Of a stretch of 64,000 bases of DNA, positions 24,885 to 36,280 are shown piece by piece (positions within the stretch are counted from its first letter, which is position 1; each line of letters opens with the position of its first letter). Below the pieces are notes generated by a model. The model was not told the origin of the DNA, ran no database searches, and was given only the letters and a program-made list of their open reading frames with translations. Source of the stretch: Ceratothoa steindachneri (taxonomy: Eukaryota > Arthropoda > Malacostraca > Isopoda > Cymothoidae); NCBI GenBank assembly GCA_963969495.1, contig OZ018326.1, positions 1,630,631 to 1,694,630 on the forward strand, written 5' to 3'. Made by a program: the position numbers and the translations under genes.

Positions 24885-27060
24885 TTAATCCTATAGCTTT
24901 GTTCTGCATGGATTGCAGTTGAGGCATTCAGGTTTTATATAGATTATTCATTTGTACTCGTCGATAGAGTAGTTGCTCTGACGAAGGTTAGGCATATTTT
25001 ATTTTATTAGATAGGTTGAGCGCTCGGAATCATAGAGTTTGCCAAGCAGTTAATTAGACTGTGTAACTTTTTCAGTTTGAATGCCGAGTGCCCTTTGTTG
25101 GTTGCTTTTTTTCGTTTATGAATATACTTCCCTTCAATTTACCCTTGATTTAACTTTCTTCTTTTAATTTGAACTATGCTTGTTGCATTTGTTACTGTTA
25201 ATTTTATCGGGCATTTGCTTTCATACTCGTGTATCGGTTTATTTCCTTTCTCGTTCTTAGGGCTTGAACTAACTATGATCTTTTAAGTGGATCATATCTT
25301 TTGTTTTATGACGTATGCAAACTCTATATTCATTGTTTGAGGCTAGCTATGGTTAGGAAACTCATATGTTAAGATGGAATATACTATTGGTCAGAAGAAT
25401 CTTGTATGGAGTAAAGCCTTGTTTAGGGTGAAAATTTGGCCATGCTGGTTAACGATCTTCGAAATTGTTGCAAAGTAATCTGTCATTTTATTCAAGTAGT
25501 CATATCCTTATCAGTTTGAGTTTGTTCCCATTGCAACTAACTATTTCAACTACATGTTTAACGTTTGCTAACAGTACACGTACAATTTATGCTCGCAGGC
25601 GTTTCATATACTAAGGTCAATGGGAATTTTCCAAGCATTGGGGATGTAGATCATTGTTGCATTTTTTAAAATCAAGCCTATTCTCCACGTTGCATTAAAT
25701 AATACTTTTACAATTGTTACTATTGATTTTTCGTAGAGAAATATGTAGTTGAGTTTGGTTAATCTAGATGATCCTAACGATGTGTACTGGTAGGATTTTA
25801 TTGTATCCTTGATCTTCTCCTTAGATCCATATACTGTTTAAGGGTCTAATTTCTCCTGCGCTGGTGTCACTATTCTGAGTAGGTATGTTAGATTGAGTTA
25901 GTTTTAAACGTCTTCCATCATTTCATTTACCAATTACACATCATAGTCTGCATTTCCTTTACATGATAAGTCCAATACCCATTCAGTATCTCGTAAATAT
26001 TATTTCTTTTCTCCGGTTTTCTGTCTCTTACACAATGTTATACGATTTACATTTTGGGTGTGTGATCTTCTTTGAAATTTCTTATCCTGTTCCAGAAACG
26101 TTTTCTCCTCATTTATGAATTCCTGCTATTGATAATCTCATTCAACTTTTAAAGGGTAAACCTTTTTAAGCTCTATTATTTTCCCTCTCTCTGTTGGTGG
26201 CCTTATCCTTCAACTCTGGTTGCCAGTTGAAAGCTGGTAGGTTACTGTATTTCGTTTACAGAACGTGTTTCTTATTAACTTATTGTATAGTACAGTCTAA
26301 CCTTCTAGCTTCTTTTTTCATTTCTCTGCTTTGTAATTCAAGTTGCCTGAGTTCCATTTGATAAACCCCCAGTTATCTCTATTATAGTTCTTCTTCATTG
26401 TGCTTATCTATATTGGGGGTGCTGATATATTTACAATTATGCTATCCTGATCTGATAAGGAGAATAGTTTGGCTTCTATTTATAAGTTTAATTTTAAACA
26501 GTTGTCTGTTAATATTACATATGGCTCGATTGATGATTTTTGTAAATCAGAAATATAGGAAACTAGACCTATAATATCGATATTGCTTCACTTGATAAGC
26601 CTATCTAAATTTCATATTCTTTCGATCACCATTATATAATTTGAGTGCACTGAATGAGCCATTAAGTCTTAGAAATATCGTTGGTTTCCCATTTGAGATT
26701 TTGTGCAAAAATTTGTTAATGTAGCAGCAGTCCCTCCCTGAAGATTATTATACCTCTAAGAATGCCAGGTGTCCCGTAAGTGTGTCAATTTTTATTGGTA
26801 TCTAGCTTTCAAATTATTTTATATTTTTGTTTATTATATTATTCTTAGTGGATATTACCTTTCCTCAGAATCTTTCTCCTGAATGGTTCTTAGTGGATAT
26901 GTAATTAACTGCTATATTTAGCTATTTAGTAATTTTCTAATTCTCTTATTTCGCAGATAATTATTATATATACTTGCCTGATTATGTTGTAAACAATCGT
27001 TCTCTAGTGTTTCTTATTTTAATGCTTCTCTTCTTGATTGGTATGGCTAAAGTTTTCCTA
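24885..27060 (-). mobile_element. Decayed non-LTR (LINE) retrotransposon, ORF2 endonuclease-RT remnant
   Basis: Reading the minus strand from high to low coordinates gives pieces of a LINE ORF2 in the expected order. A possible endonuclease start lies near 27.0 kb (RSIKIRNTRERLFTT). The block NGKPTIFLRLNGSFSALKL at 26640-26698 matches the end of the apurinic-type endonuclease, where other elements have DGxPTxxxxNGSxSAIDL. SDQDSIIVNIS at 26421-26457 matches the SDHxPIxxNI box, followed by NYNRDNWGFIKWN. RT-region pieces near 25.7-25.9 kb include LFNATWRIG. The C-terminal LQSMQNKAIGLI at 24885-24928 matches the conserved LQxxQNKALRxI motif. Stops and frameshifts are frequent, so it is long dead. 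Jockey/I/R1-like clades are possible; the clade is not resolved. Confidence 0.65.
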
Positions 27061-29740
27061 TTGACTTACTGTCGGAATGTGGATGGTACCTTTTAGTAGG
27101 TACGTTTCCATTTCCTTTTTCTTCAGGGCTGAGTAGTGTGGCAATTATTAAGAATTTTTCTTGTTTTTGTTCGATGGATACTTCATGTTAAATGGTGATT
27201 ATATTAAGTGCATCAGTTTTATGTCATAACTGGTTCCTTCTTTGTTTCTGATATCTTTTTTGATGAGAAGATATTTGTTTGTTGTGTTTTCATGTTTGGT
27301 GGTCACTGGTTATTTTGTTATTACAGTTAGTGTTTGCTCTCTTTTCCTTTGTATTGGTTTCCTCATTGGCGTAAGATACTCCTCTTTAAATATGGATGAC
27401 TTTTTCTTCTGGGGTTTATGTCTCCCTTTCCTTTGTCTCTTTTTTGAATCGTATTTTATTAGGTCTTTTATTTTGCTTTAGCAAAACCTCCGGAATTGGT
27501 TCAATTAATTATTAAATGTAATACTACCATGGTTGACAATATTTGGTGTATTTATCAAGAATTATAATGGGTTTTTGTTCCTAGCTTGATTTATATGGCT
27601 GTACATGCAATATATGTGTAACTTTAGCCAACTTTATTTTTAATTTCCTTATTATTATTATTTTTTACGCCTTAATGATGTCTTTCTTTTCGGTCACTTC
27701 ATAGCCAGTGTCTATCTCCTCATTCCCAGGTAACACTTCTATTTGGTTGTGTGAATTCAGCATAGCATTGATGCGTTCCAGGGCAGTCTGATGAAAAGCT
27801 TGGGGTCGCTTTGCCTGTCTTTGTTGTTGTAGTTGTTGAGCTGGTTGCAAGTAAAGCAGATAGTGTTTGGAATATATTCTTCCCACTTTATATGCTGTAG
27901 TGTAATTCTGAAGTAAAGGCTAATTATTGCTTTTATTGCTATTTCATAGATTTAAAGAAAGTTAAATCACCATCCCATTGTTACCTAGCTTAGTTACCTG
28001 TTTACCTTTGGCTCAGGTTTGCTTATTTTATATTTGGCCACATATTTCTTTTTTATCTACCAAGTAGGTTTCTAGGCTTTAAAATACGATTGTCCTCTGT
28101 GTCATAATTTTCTTTTGGTATTCAAATTTTCAGGACACGTTTGCAAATTCGAACTTAGCTTTATCTGATAGTAACATCAATTATTCTTTTTGTGGCAAAG
28201 TGCAGCATTACCCTTATTTGTGTTGAACAGTTCTATCTGCCTTCCTCACAGATAAGGACTTATGTATTTAAGCAATGTGGTTCTGCCTGTTTTGTTAACC
28301 GCTGCGTGTTCTGGAAGATGTTAAGTTTTTCCTCATAGGATAACATACCTCCATTGGCTGTTTATTTTTTATTTACCTCCGTTGTTTAGATTTGTAAGTG
28401 AGGTTATGTGTTTAAGGATTGCTTTACTTTGTGTGTTAATTTCTTCCCTACCTTAGATCACTGCCTTATTGGAATCAATCATGCGCATTTGATAATGGAT
28501 TGTTATCGAGTCAACTGGCACACCACAAGGTGCTGCCATTTCAGGGATTTACGCACCAGAGCTACTTCAGCCCTAAACAGAGGCGTCCAGGTTTCCTATA
28601 TATTCCTGGTCAAGTCCTTAGAGTAACGCCAGTGCCTATTTCCTTGATTTTAGCTTCATCCTATTTCAGGAATCTTTTGACGCTGTGTTCCTTAGTCGAT
28701 TATTCCTAAAATCTGATTTCCTTGGCTCCTGCAAATATAGCTTTTCAAGTGAGTGGCATAATTTGAAAGAGGTAGTGAGTGCGGGATTTAGTCTTTAATG
28801 CAGTAAATCAATTTCAGCCCTAGAGTATCTCTTTATTAAGCTAATCCCTTTGGAAACGTTTCGGGAAAAAAGGAGATAATATAGTAGATCAATGTTGAGT
28901 AAAAATCTTTCAAATAATTCACAAGATAGATGAATTTTCTTTTGCTTTTGTGTGAAATGTATATATAAATCGACACTGACCCTCCCCTCCCCACTCCTAC
29001 TTTGGAAAAAAGGAGAATACCCACGATAGACCCAGCACCCTTTCCCACGGTTCTCCTAGCTGGAGGGCGAAGGTCAATCGTAGGCTGAAGAGAGAGGGGA
29101 GAGGAGAAGAAGAGTGAAATGGTAAAATAAGAAATATTATACACAGAAGAAAAGTTGATCTAAGTTGAGCTTCTTCCTGCTTAAAGGAGCCGAAGATAGA
29201 GTAATAGAATAAAACACGTCCATTGGTTATACTGATTAGAGTGATTCGAGTCCATAATTTCTTAAGCTGATATTCTACTCTTTCTTTCATGAGTCAATAA
29301 ACGAAATTTTCCTACATGTAAAGTGGGAGCCGAAAATCTCAACTTTTATTCTCGCTCTAATTTACGCACTTTTATATTTTGCTTTTCATAAAGGAGGGGG
29401 CTGGCAATCTCTGTGCTCTCCCTATATCTGTTTCATTCTTGTGTTTGGTAGCATTCATGCAGGTGTAATTATATGCTCGAACTATAAGCTAGCGGAGAAT
29501 TGTTTTTTGTCCTGGTGCGTATATAGTGAGTGATTTTTTGTCAGTTTGTATCGTAGTTGTTTTCTCTCTAGTATTATTTAGACTTTGAATTTTCTTGGTG
29601 CTTCTTTATTCACTTTTAATTAATCACTTTTCACTTTGTCACTTCTGCTTTCTTCATCAGGTGTTCTTATGAATGGATTGAATAAGGTATAATATTCGTT
29701 GAGATTGCCCTTCTTTGGTGTGATTTCTCTATAGAGGGGG
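27061..29740. other. T-rich tract, possibly the 5' part of the LINE
   Basis: The plus strand stays strikingly T-rich, consistent with an A-rich sense strand of a minus-oriented retrotransposon. The minus-strand frame at 27665-27886 is Gln-rich (QQLQQQRQAKRPQ) and might be a piece of ORF1, but I see no zinc knuckle or coiled coil to prove it. No other feature was recognised. Confidence 0.35.
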
Positions 29741-30174
29741 TATGGGGGGGGGGGCATTCAATATTTTCAGTTTTTATCTTCATCATCTTGATTATCACTA
29801 TATTGGCTGTAGTTGATCTTTCAAACATTTTGTCTTCCCATAATCTGACTCTTATATTCTTGTAGGCTGAGATTCTTTCTTCTCTAAGTTGGCTGGGTTA
29901 ATTCTTGATGTATCTTCATATTAACTTTGACGTATTAACTTAATGTGATGATTCCTTCTATTGATGACGTGATGATTTCTTGATGCTTCTGGACAATTTG
30001 ATGAGGTCTTGATGAGATGAGTTGAGACGAGTTAGCCCTTGAAAGTCGTATTTCCTTGAATTCCGTTTTCTTTGAGCGCGGTTTTCTCTTGAGTCGATTT
30101 TTGGTCCTTCTGGATTAGTTAGTCGTTGAAGCATTCTCCGTTTTCTTCAAGAGTTGTCTTCGTAAAAATTTGTG

Positions 30175-30243
30175 GACTGTATGGGATGGATCTTGGATCT
30201 TTGTATCTCGAGGCAAGCACTCTACCGTTACGACACGGCTTAG
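30175..30243 (-). other. tRNA-like SINE head, copy 1
   Basis: On the minus strand CCGTGTCGTAACGGTAGAGT and GCTTGCCTCGAGATACAAAG resemble the D-arm/A-box region of a tRNA (TRGCNNARYNGG type). AGATCCATCCC lies at B-box distance (consensus GGTTCGANTCC). The acceptor stem is not paired, so it is not a functional tRNA gene. It looks like the polymerase III promoter of a tRNA-derived SINE transcribed towards lower coordinates. Confidence 0.55.
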
Positions 30244-30975
30244 TCCGTGTTGACTTGGTAATTTAATGGGCTATTTATATTCTCGCTTTTGGAAGGAAGT
30301 TTTTCTCTTATCCTCCGAGTCTGCGGGATGAGTAGAGTTAATTGAGCGGGATTGAGAAAAGCGAACGAAGCCTTGTCTCTTAATCAATGAGTAATAATAG
30401 CATCTCCTTCCCGGATCTCGTTAAGTTCCCGCAGCACTTTTTTCTCAATCTCTAGTAGGAGAGCAGGTGCAGGTTGTAACGAAGGTCATAAGATTGTTCG
30501 GCTTTTTGAAGGTCACCAGTTATGATGGGGGGGGCCTTGTTATAACTTAACTTATTTATCAATATCATTCATCTTGTTGATTTTCTGTATTCGTATCTAT
30601 GTATTATGTCTAGACTAAAGATGCCCCTTCAAACATTGACTCTATCTGACTCTTGTATTATTGTAGGCTGAGATTCTTTCTTCTCTAAGTTGGTTGGGTT
30701 AATTCTTGATGTATCTTCATATTAATTTTGACGTATTATCTTGATGTGATGATTCCTTCTATTGATGACGTGATGATTTCTTGATGCTTCTGGACGATTT
30801 GATGAGGTCTTGATAAGATGAGTTGAGACGAGTTAGCCCTTGAAAGTCGTATTTCCTTGAATTCCGTTTTCTTTGATCGCGGTTTTCTCTTGAGTCGATT
30901 TCTTGGTCCTTTTGGATTAGTTAGTCCTTGAAGCATTCTCCGTTTTTTTCGAGAATTTTCTTCGTAAAAATTTGT

Positions 30976-31044
30976 GGACTGTATGGGATCGATCTAGGGT
31001 CTTTGTATCCTGAGGCAAGCACTCTAACGTTACGACACGGTTTA
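30976..31044 (-). other. tRNA-like SINE head, copy 2
   Basis: Same block as at 30175-30243, 801 bp further on, with a better B-box match (AGATCGATCCC). The A-box region reads GTGTCGTAACGTTAGAGTGC. Confidence 0.55.
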
Positions 31045-31113
31045 GTCCGTGTTGACTTGGTAATTTAATGGGCTATTTATATTATCGCTTTTGGAAGGAA
31101 GTTTTTCTCCTAT

Positions 31114-32948
31114 ACATCTTCGCACCCCTACAGGGAAGCCGGTGAGATTTAAAATATTCATGGGTAATTAGATCTTTCGGAGCTGGGTAATATTTGGACT
31201 TCTGTCAAAACTTCTGTAAATAATGGCTCATCCTTCTTTTGCATCCTAGTAAGTGTGCGGGCTAATGGTGAACCATTGGCTACTAAGAATTGTTTTAGTT
31301 GTATTACGTTATTTGTCTAGTGGACCCCTGCTTTAGTAGAGTTGGTATCACCCACTTTAATCTTCGAAATACCAATTCCTTGAATGCGGGTTAGATTAAT
31401 GTAACGCAGTGTTTAAGGAATAACTCCTAAATAACCTTTTCTTCTCTAGTTTTTTTTAATGCCTATTTGTATCTTCCTTCGCGTAATGCCTCAACTACGT
31501 CTTGTAGTTTACTTCCTCTGGAAGGGTATCTCCTACCTGATATAGAGTTTGAGGTGGAGATGTGAAGCCTCAATTCTCTTTATGATTTTCTCAGTAGCTG
31601 TCTTGTTTCCTTCTTTTCTTCTCGTTTATTCTTGTTCAGTACGTTTTATTTTGTTTATCTTTTTTTTGTTTTATCTTTTGTCCAGTAATGTTGGCTATAA
31701 TGAGGTTGAGAATATCTGAAGAGAGCGGGATCGTAGAGAGCCACATCTTCAATCCATTTTTCTCTTTCATGGTGTTGGGGCTGGTAGCCGAAATTCCAGG
31801 TTTGCCTATATGAATTATGTACGCTTAAATTATGCACATGTATACCTCCATCGATAACTTGTTGAGGACGCTGCATTGTGTTTTTGCCTCAGTTATTTCC
31901 TGTACGGTAGGTTTGGCCACGCATGTTTATGTCTCATTTATTTATCTTTCTGATTGCTCTCTTTCTTTTTTTCTTTTCTTCCGAAAATTCCCTGGCTCTT
32001 GGGTAAGCCATTGCCATTGTTGGGTGTGGCACGCCGTAGTTAAGGTAATTCTTCTCTCTGGGTTGGGTACAATTTCTATTTCTAATTGTGTTGACCTTTT
32101 GTCAATATTCGAGGAAGCTGGATTCGGCCTCCCTACATTCTTTCTTTGTATTGATATACTTATCTATTTCCATATAATTTGGTTACATTTGCATGCTAAA
32201 CAAGATTAAGCCGTTCGAGCATATCTCGTTTGCCATAACTTGTTTTTTTAAACACTATTTTAAATTGTGTGTTTTCTAAATATATTAATTTCACTTATTT
32301 TAACTGGGGGAATGTTCTTATAAATATATATTTTAATCTATTCCTTCTTGAAGGAACCTAACCAGATTTTTATATTTTGAAATATGAGCATCCTGTTACG
32401 TGTGATTTGGGGAGGAATTCTGGGGGTAGTGGTATTAGTTCTATGTTGTTTGCAGCTTGACAGATAACTATGTATCCATTGGATATGTTAAAGATACTTA
32501 AAAAATTTCAGATTTACGTATAGATAATGAAAGTTTTTACCTTCTGCATGTATTTGTTTCATTCTCGGTAGTTCTTAGCGGTACTCAGAGGCATTGAACC
32601 TTACTTCGTTTGGCTTGTGCTGGAAAGTTACTCACATCTAATGTTTATCAAGCGCTAGAGCACTCTGTATCGTCGTTTCCCTTCCACAATTTATTGGGTG
32701 ACTACCGCTCCTCTAAGCAATTTGAAAAGTTGTTGTTTCAAAACAATGCTACTATTATCTTTCAACGCCTACGTTCCCTATATACCTTCCTAAAGGAGAA
32801 GCATTCCTCGACTACCTTACCTATACATATAGTCCTATTCCTATAGAGAGCTCCAAATTAATTTGTGTGCGTGGCCTAAGGACCCCGACCCACCTAGCAT
32901 CTGCAACCCCCCTAATTAAGCTTCCTTCCGGCGTTGCGATAATGCTTA

Positions 32949-32950
<2 letters not shown>
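31114..32950. other. T-rich stretch without recognised features
   Basis: Frames exist on both strands (for example 31832-32209 plus and 31655-31876 minus), but none has a recognisable motif. It may belong to the same decayed minus-strand retroelement landscape as 24.9-29.7 kb. Confidence 0.35.

Positions 32951-32951
<1 letters not shown>

Positions 32952-32995
<44 letters not shown>
32952..32995. repeat. (TA)n microsatellite
   Basis: About 44 bp of perfect TA. Confidence 0.96.
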
Positions 32996-32998
<3 letters not shown>

Positions 32999-34950
32999 TG
33001 TGTGTTTTCAATATCGCAATGGCTGTTATGTTGATTAATTAGTAATATTTTAGTTAACTTAGCTTTTTATCAAGCCATTGGAAGAGGCTTTACGTAGTAG
33101 AGGAAAACTTATCAACTCATAAGCCTGTCTTTTTAACTTTAGAAACGGTACGAAGTTTCATGTTAAATCATCAAACAATTTTCATTATTATCTATTATTA
33201 TTTTTAATTCTTATGGATCTTAGCCCTTGAAATTTCAAAGTATTTCTTTTAGAAACTTTATCATACATATGAGCTATATAAGACAAAACCAACAGTTTAG
33301 GCAACGAAACATCAACGAAATAAGGTCTAGTGGAGTAATCCATCATTTAGGGCCACGTTCTGAGCATGTGCGCAATCGGAAAGCGGAAACTTTATCCATA
33401 GAAGTTTAAAGCTTAGGTAAGATAGCTACACGGAAAATGTCGCGGTGCAATAACACGCTAGTCTAGATTCCTTTCGACCTTTCCCATTCTTATTTGCAGT
33501 CAAAATAGTTGATATGATTACTACAATGTAGCTAGAGCTGGAAGTGGCAAAATACTGTCCGTTCTCTCAGTCCATGCTTAATGTATAGAGTCCTCATGAC
33601 GTGCTCATTTCTCGCAATATATGCATTGTATCCTTCCCAGAAGAATAAAATATATACATATTTCAGGCCCATAGTATCAGTGGTGTCAGGATAATGTGAA
33701 CAAAGAGTTCTGGAATTATTATGCCACAAGGTGATCCAGTCGCTCTGTGAATCTTAATAACTCACCATTTAATCTCCAAAACCGTTCTGGGGCATAAATA
33801 CCGTACCGAACGTTGCATTGTATCCAGCATACATAGTAACTCAAAGAACCCTGGGTTTTCATAATAAGGAGTGAGGCATGAAAGACTAGAATTTCTTCAG
33901 GTTTATAGCCATTTGTGTAAACTGGCTTGCCTCAAGCGTTAAATAACGTTTGCTCCCAGAATTTCGAATGAATCGTAGAACTTCCAGTGCTTTAGAAGCT
34001 TTGAGAGCATAAACTTAGTGACAAATGTAAAAGGTGAAGTATTCCGGAGAACCTCTCTACGCCAAACCATCAAAAGTACTAGCTAGAGAGCTACGTCGAT
34101 ACTCATAGGAATTTTCTTGCCCTAAGCCCAAATTTTAATGTATCATTTGCGTATAATGGTAGCATAAACGTATTCGAGATCGGTCGCGGAGCAGACCGCT
34201 TGAAGTGAACTTGAACTTGTGAAGCCACATTGTGCATGCAACATATGACTTACTTTCTACAAAAAATAAAATTACCTAAAATTGAAAAAATTCTCTCTCC
34301 ACTTGTGGTCACAGAAAATTTTATAAAAATGGCGGGAACAAGCTGTGTTTAAGGTATCTTTTCCAGTTTTTCTAAACGTAGTGATGATAAAACGCTATCC
34401 GCTCATTGTAGTGCTCCATGTCTCTGCAAGTGTAGTCTAGTCGGTGGCGTTCAATAAACTAGCTGATGGAGTAGCATCCGGGCTAAGGAATTCAGAGAAA
34501 GCGGTTAAAAGGTAGTCCCACACGGCCGAGCGGTCCGAGATTGGTGCTCGTCCTCGTAGAGGCTGGAGTGGGCTGTTGGTAAACTTGACGCTATTCCGCA
34601 CATCTGCAATAGGGATCTTCCCGTTCGTAGAATATGTGTATGTACACCAAAGAGAGCGGATCGCGTGATTAGAAATATAAAGGAAACTGGTTCTCGCTCG
34701 TCCAAAGGCTATTTTACATTGTGTTGAGGACGAAGAAGCGAATAGCTTTGAGGTTCTAAATGAACTCAACGGGCTCATAGACAGTCCAAAACTCTTTAAT
34801 AAAGCGAAATCAGTCTTTTTTTGAATGTGAGCAACAACGCATTTTTCAACGATGTCAGAAATGGTCTATAGGGTTTTTTAATTTTAAGTTTATTAATCAT
34901 AGCTCAGGTTGGGATATGAACATTTGAAAGATTTTGTTCCGTCAATCCCT
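32996..34950. other. No recognised feature
   Basis: Mixed composition. The minus-strand frame at 34437-34778 (113 codons) is Ser-rich and has no family signature that I recognise. Confidence 0.4.
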
Positions 34951-35347
34951 ATTAAATTATTTACGATCTTTCTTATTGTAGGAGAATCGTCCCTCCCCCG
35001 TTCTCTCTCAGTGGAAACACGGGACGGTAACCGCAAGAACATCTGGGCCAAGCAACGAGGGTCAAACTCGTAACCACAGAGCCTCGCCACTCGTTGCTAT
35101 GAAAAGCCGAAAGGTTTCTAAACTGCAAGATCTCCCCTACGAGAGTATATTGAATTTCACTTCAAATAAGAAATTGGAGACGTGTTTCTCTTAAGCTCGA
35201 AGGCGAACGGGAGCCGAGGTAAGACTTGCTGAGAATAACCGTTGGAATAAGAACCCTCTTGGGCCCGTCCACAAAGCCCCTACCCCTCCTAACCCTACCC
35301 CAGTGGAGTGACGAGGTTTAAATAAGAAAGACTTGGGAAAAACGTGG

Positions 35348-35480
35348 TAGAATACGTGAGTGTCCAGGCTACGAAGTCCCCAGATTAAGGCCAGGCTACC
35401 GAGACTCGACAGGTAGAATACTTGAGTCGCCAGACTACGAAGTCCCCTGCAATAGAGGTAGGGCTACCAAGGGGGCTAAG
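35348..35480. repeat. Two copies of a 66-bp tandem repeat
   Basis: TAGAATACGTGAGTGTCCAG ... GGCTACGAAGTCCCC starts at 35348. TAGAATACTTGAGTCGCCAG ... GACTACGAAGTCCCC starts at 35414. Both contain a GGCTACC-type end. Confidence 0.8.
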
Positions 35481-35481
35481 A

Positions 35482-36060
35482 AGCAGCTCATCCTCGAACT
35501 AGTCCCTGGTTTACCAACCGAACGTTAAGTTAACTTGTTCAAGTTCAACTTGCTCTCGTCAGAGAAACTCCTCCTATCTTGGTGCATTGTAAAAGCCAGG
35601 AAAATTCCTCACCCTTGAGGAATTACGTAGAGAAGAGAAAAAGGCTTCACCTCGAGCCCGTTACCCGTTGGCCACACCAAACTCATTACTTAACTTGGTT
35701 AAGAAACCAAGTTCAACTTATTCTCGTCAGAGACCCCCCCTCCGTTATCCTCGCCCTTGAGGAAGACTGGAACTAAGAAGAAGCTCATCCTCGAGCTAGT
35801 TCCTGGTTACCAAACCGACCTTTAAGTTAACTTGTTCAAGTTCAACTTATTCTCGTCAGAGAAACCCCCCATCCTCGCTCCTCACCCTTAAAGAAGACCC
35901 CCCCCGAGTACAGTCCTCTCCCATGAAGAATTATGTAACGAAGGAGAAAAGCTCCCCGCCGAGCTCGTTACCCGGTGGTAATACCGAACTCTAAGTTAAC
36001 TTGGTTTAAGAACCAAGTTCGACTTACTCTCGCCTACCTTGGGGCCGCCTAAAGCACCGT
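35482..36060. repeat. Higher-order tandem repeat (A-B-A'-B', period about 300 bp)
   Basis: Type A units start GCTCATCCTCGAACTAGTCC (35487) and GCTCATCCTCGAGCTAGTTC (35783), each running to TTCTCGTCAGAGA or CTCTCGTCAGAGA. Type B units start near 35613 (GAGGAATTACGTAG) and 35925 (GAAGAATTATGTAA). A and B are themselves related through the TTAACTTG...AAGTTC-ACTT-CTCTCG core. Both B units hold a perfect 9-bp-arm hairpin, AACTTGGTT/AACCAAGTT, despite changes elsewhere. Confidence 0.78.
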
Positions 36061-36280
36061 GATTGTTCTCGTCATTGAAGACCCCCCTATGAAACTGAAT
36101 GCCGTGTGGACCCCCATCTGCTACACTCGCCAAAGTTCCTCGTGATCTCGACTACCTCCAACAATCTGGTCAAAGCACGCGTCAAAGTACCTATCAGATT
36201 CCTGTGGGGCTCATTGATTTCAAGGTCAAACTCAAACCAGCCGCCAGAGCAACGAGGGTATTTAAACTCCAGTAGAGACA

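Larger units (their letters stand above)
29740..31113. repeat. Tandem duplication of about 800 bp (copies 29740-30313 and 30523-31113)
   Basis: From GTAGGCTGAGATTCTTTCTT (29862 and 30663) to CGCTTTTGGAAGGAAGTTTT (about 30284 and 31085) the two copies run in parallel at a constant offset of 801 bp with few mismatches. Each unit begins with a G-run (at 29744 and 30524). The first unit carries an extra tail (30314-30522) that is absent from the second. Each unit contains a tRNA-like block on the minus strand. Confidence 0.9.
34950..36280. repeat. GC-rich island with tandem repeats
   Basis: A sharp rise in GC with several C-runs (for example at about 35278-35302 and 35895-35905). It contains a 66-bp repeat (35348-35480) and a dimeric repeat of period about 300 bp (35482-36060), described separately. 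Short frames on both strands are repeat-derived. Confidence 0.7.

Noticed and set aside
27665..27886. Gln-rich minus-strand frame as a host gene exon
   Set aside because: More likely part of the decayed LINE or chance; Gln run alone is weak evidence.
30736..30936. Basic 66-codon minus-strand frame inside the 801-bp duplication
   Set aside because: The other copy of the duplication does not keep the frame open to the same extent; repeat-derived.
34437..34778. 113-codon Ser-rich minus-strand frame; also an A-box-like GGCCGAGCGGTC at about 34524
   Set aside because: No domain recognised. No B-box or cloverleaf found downstream, so not a tRNA.
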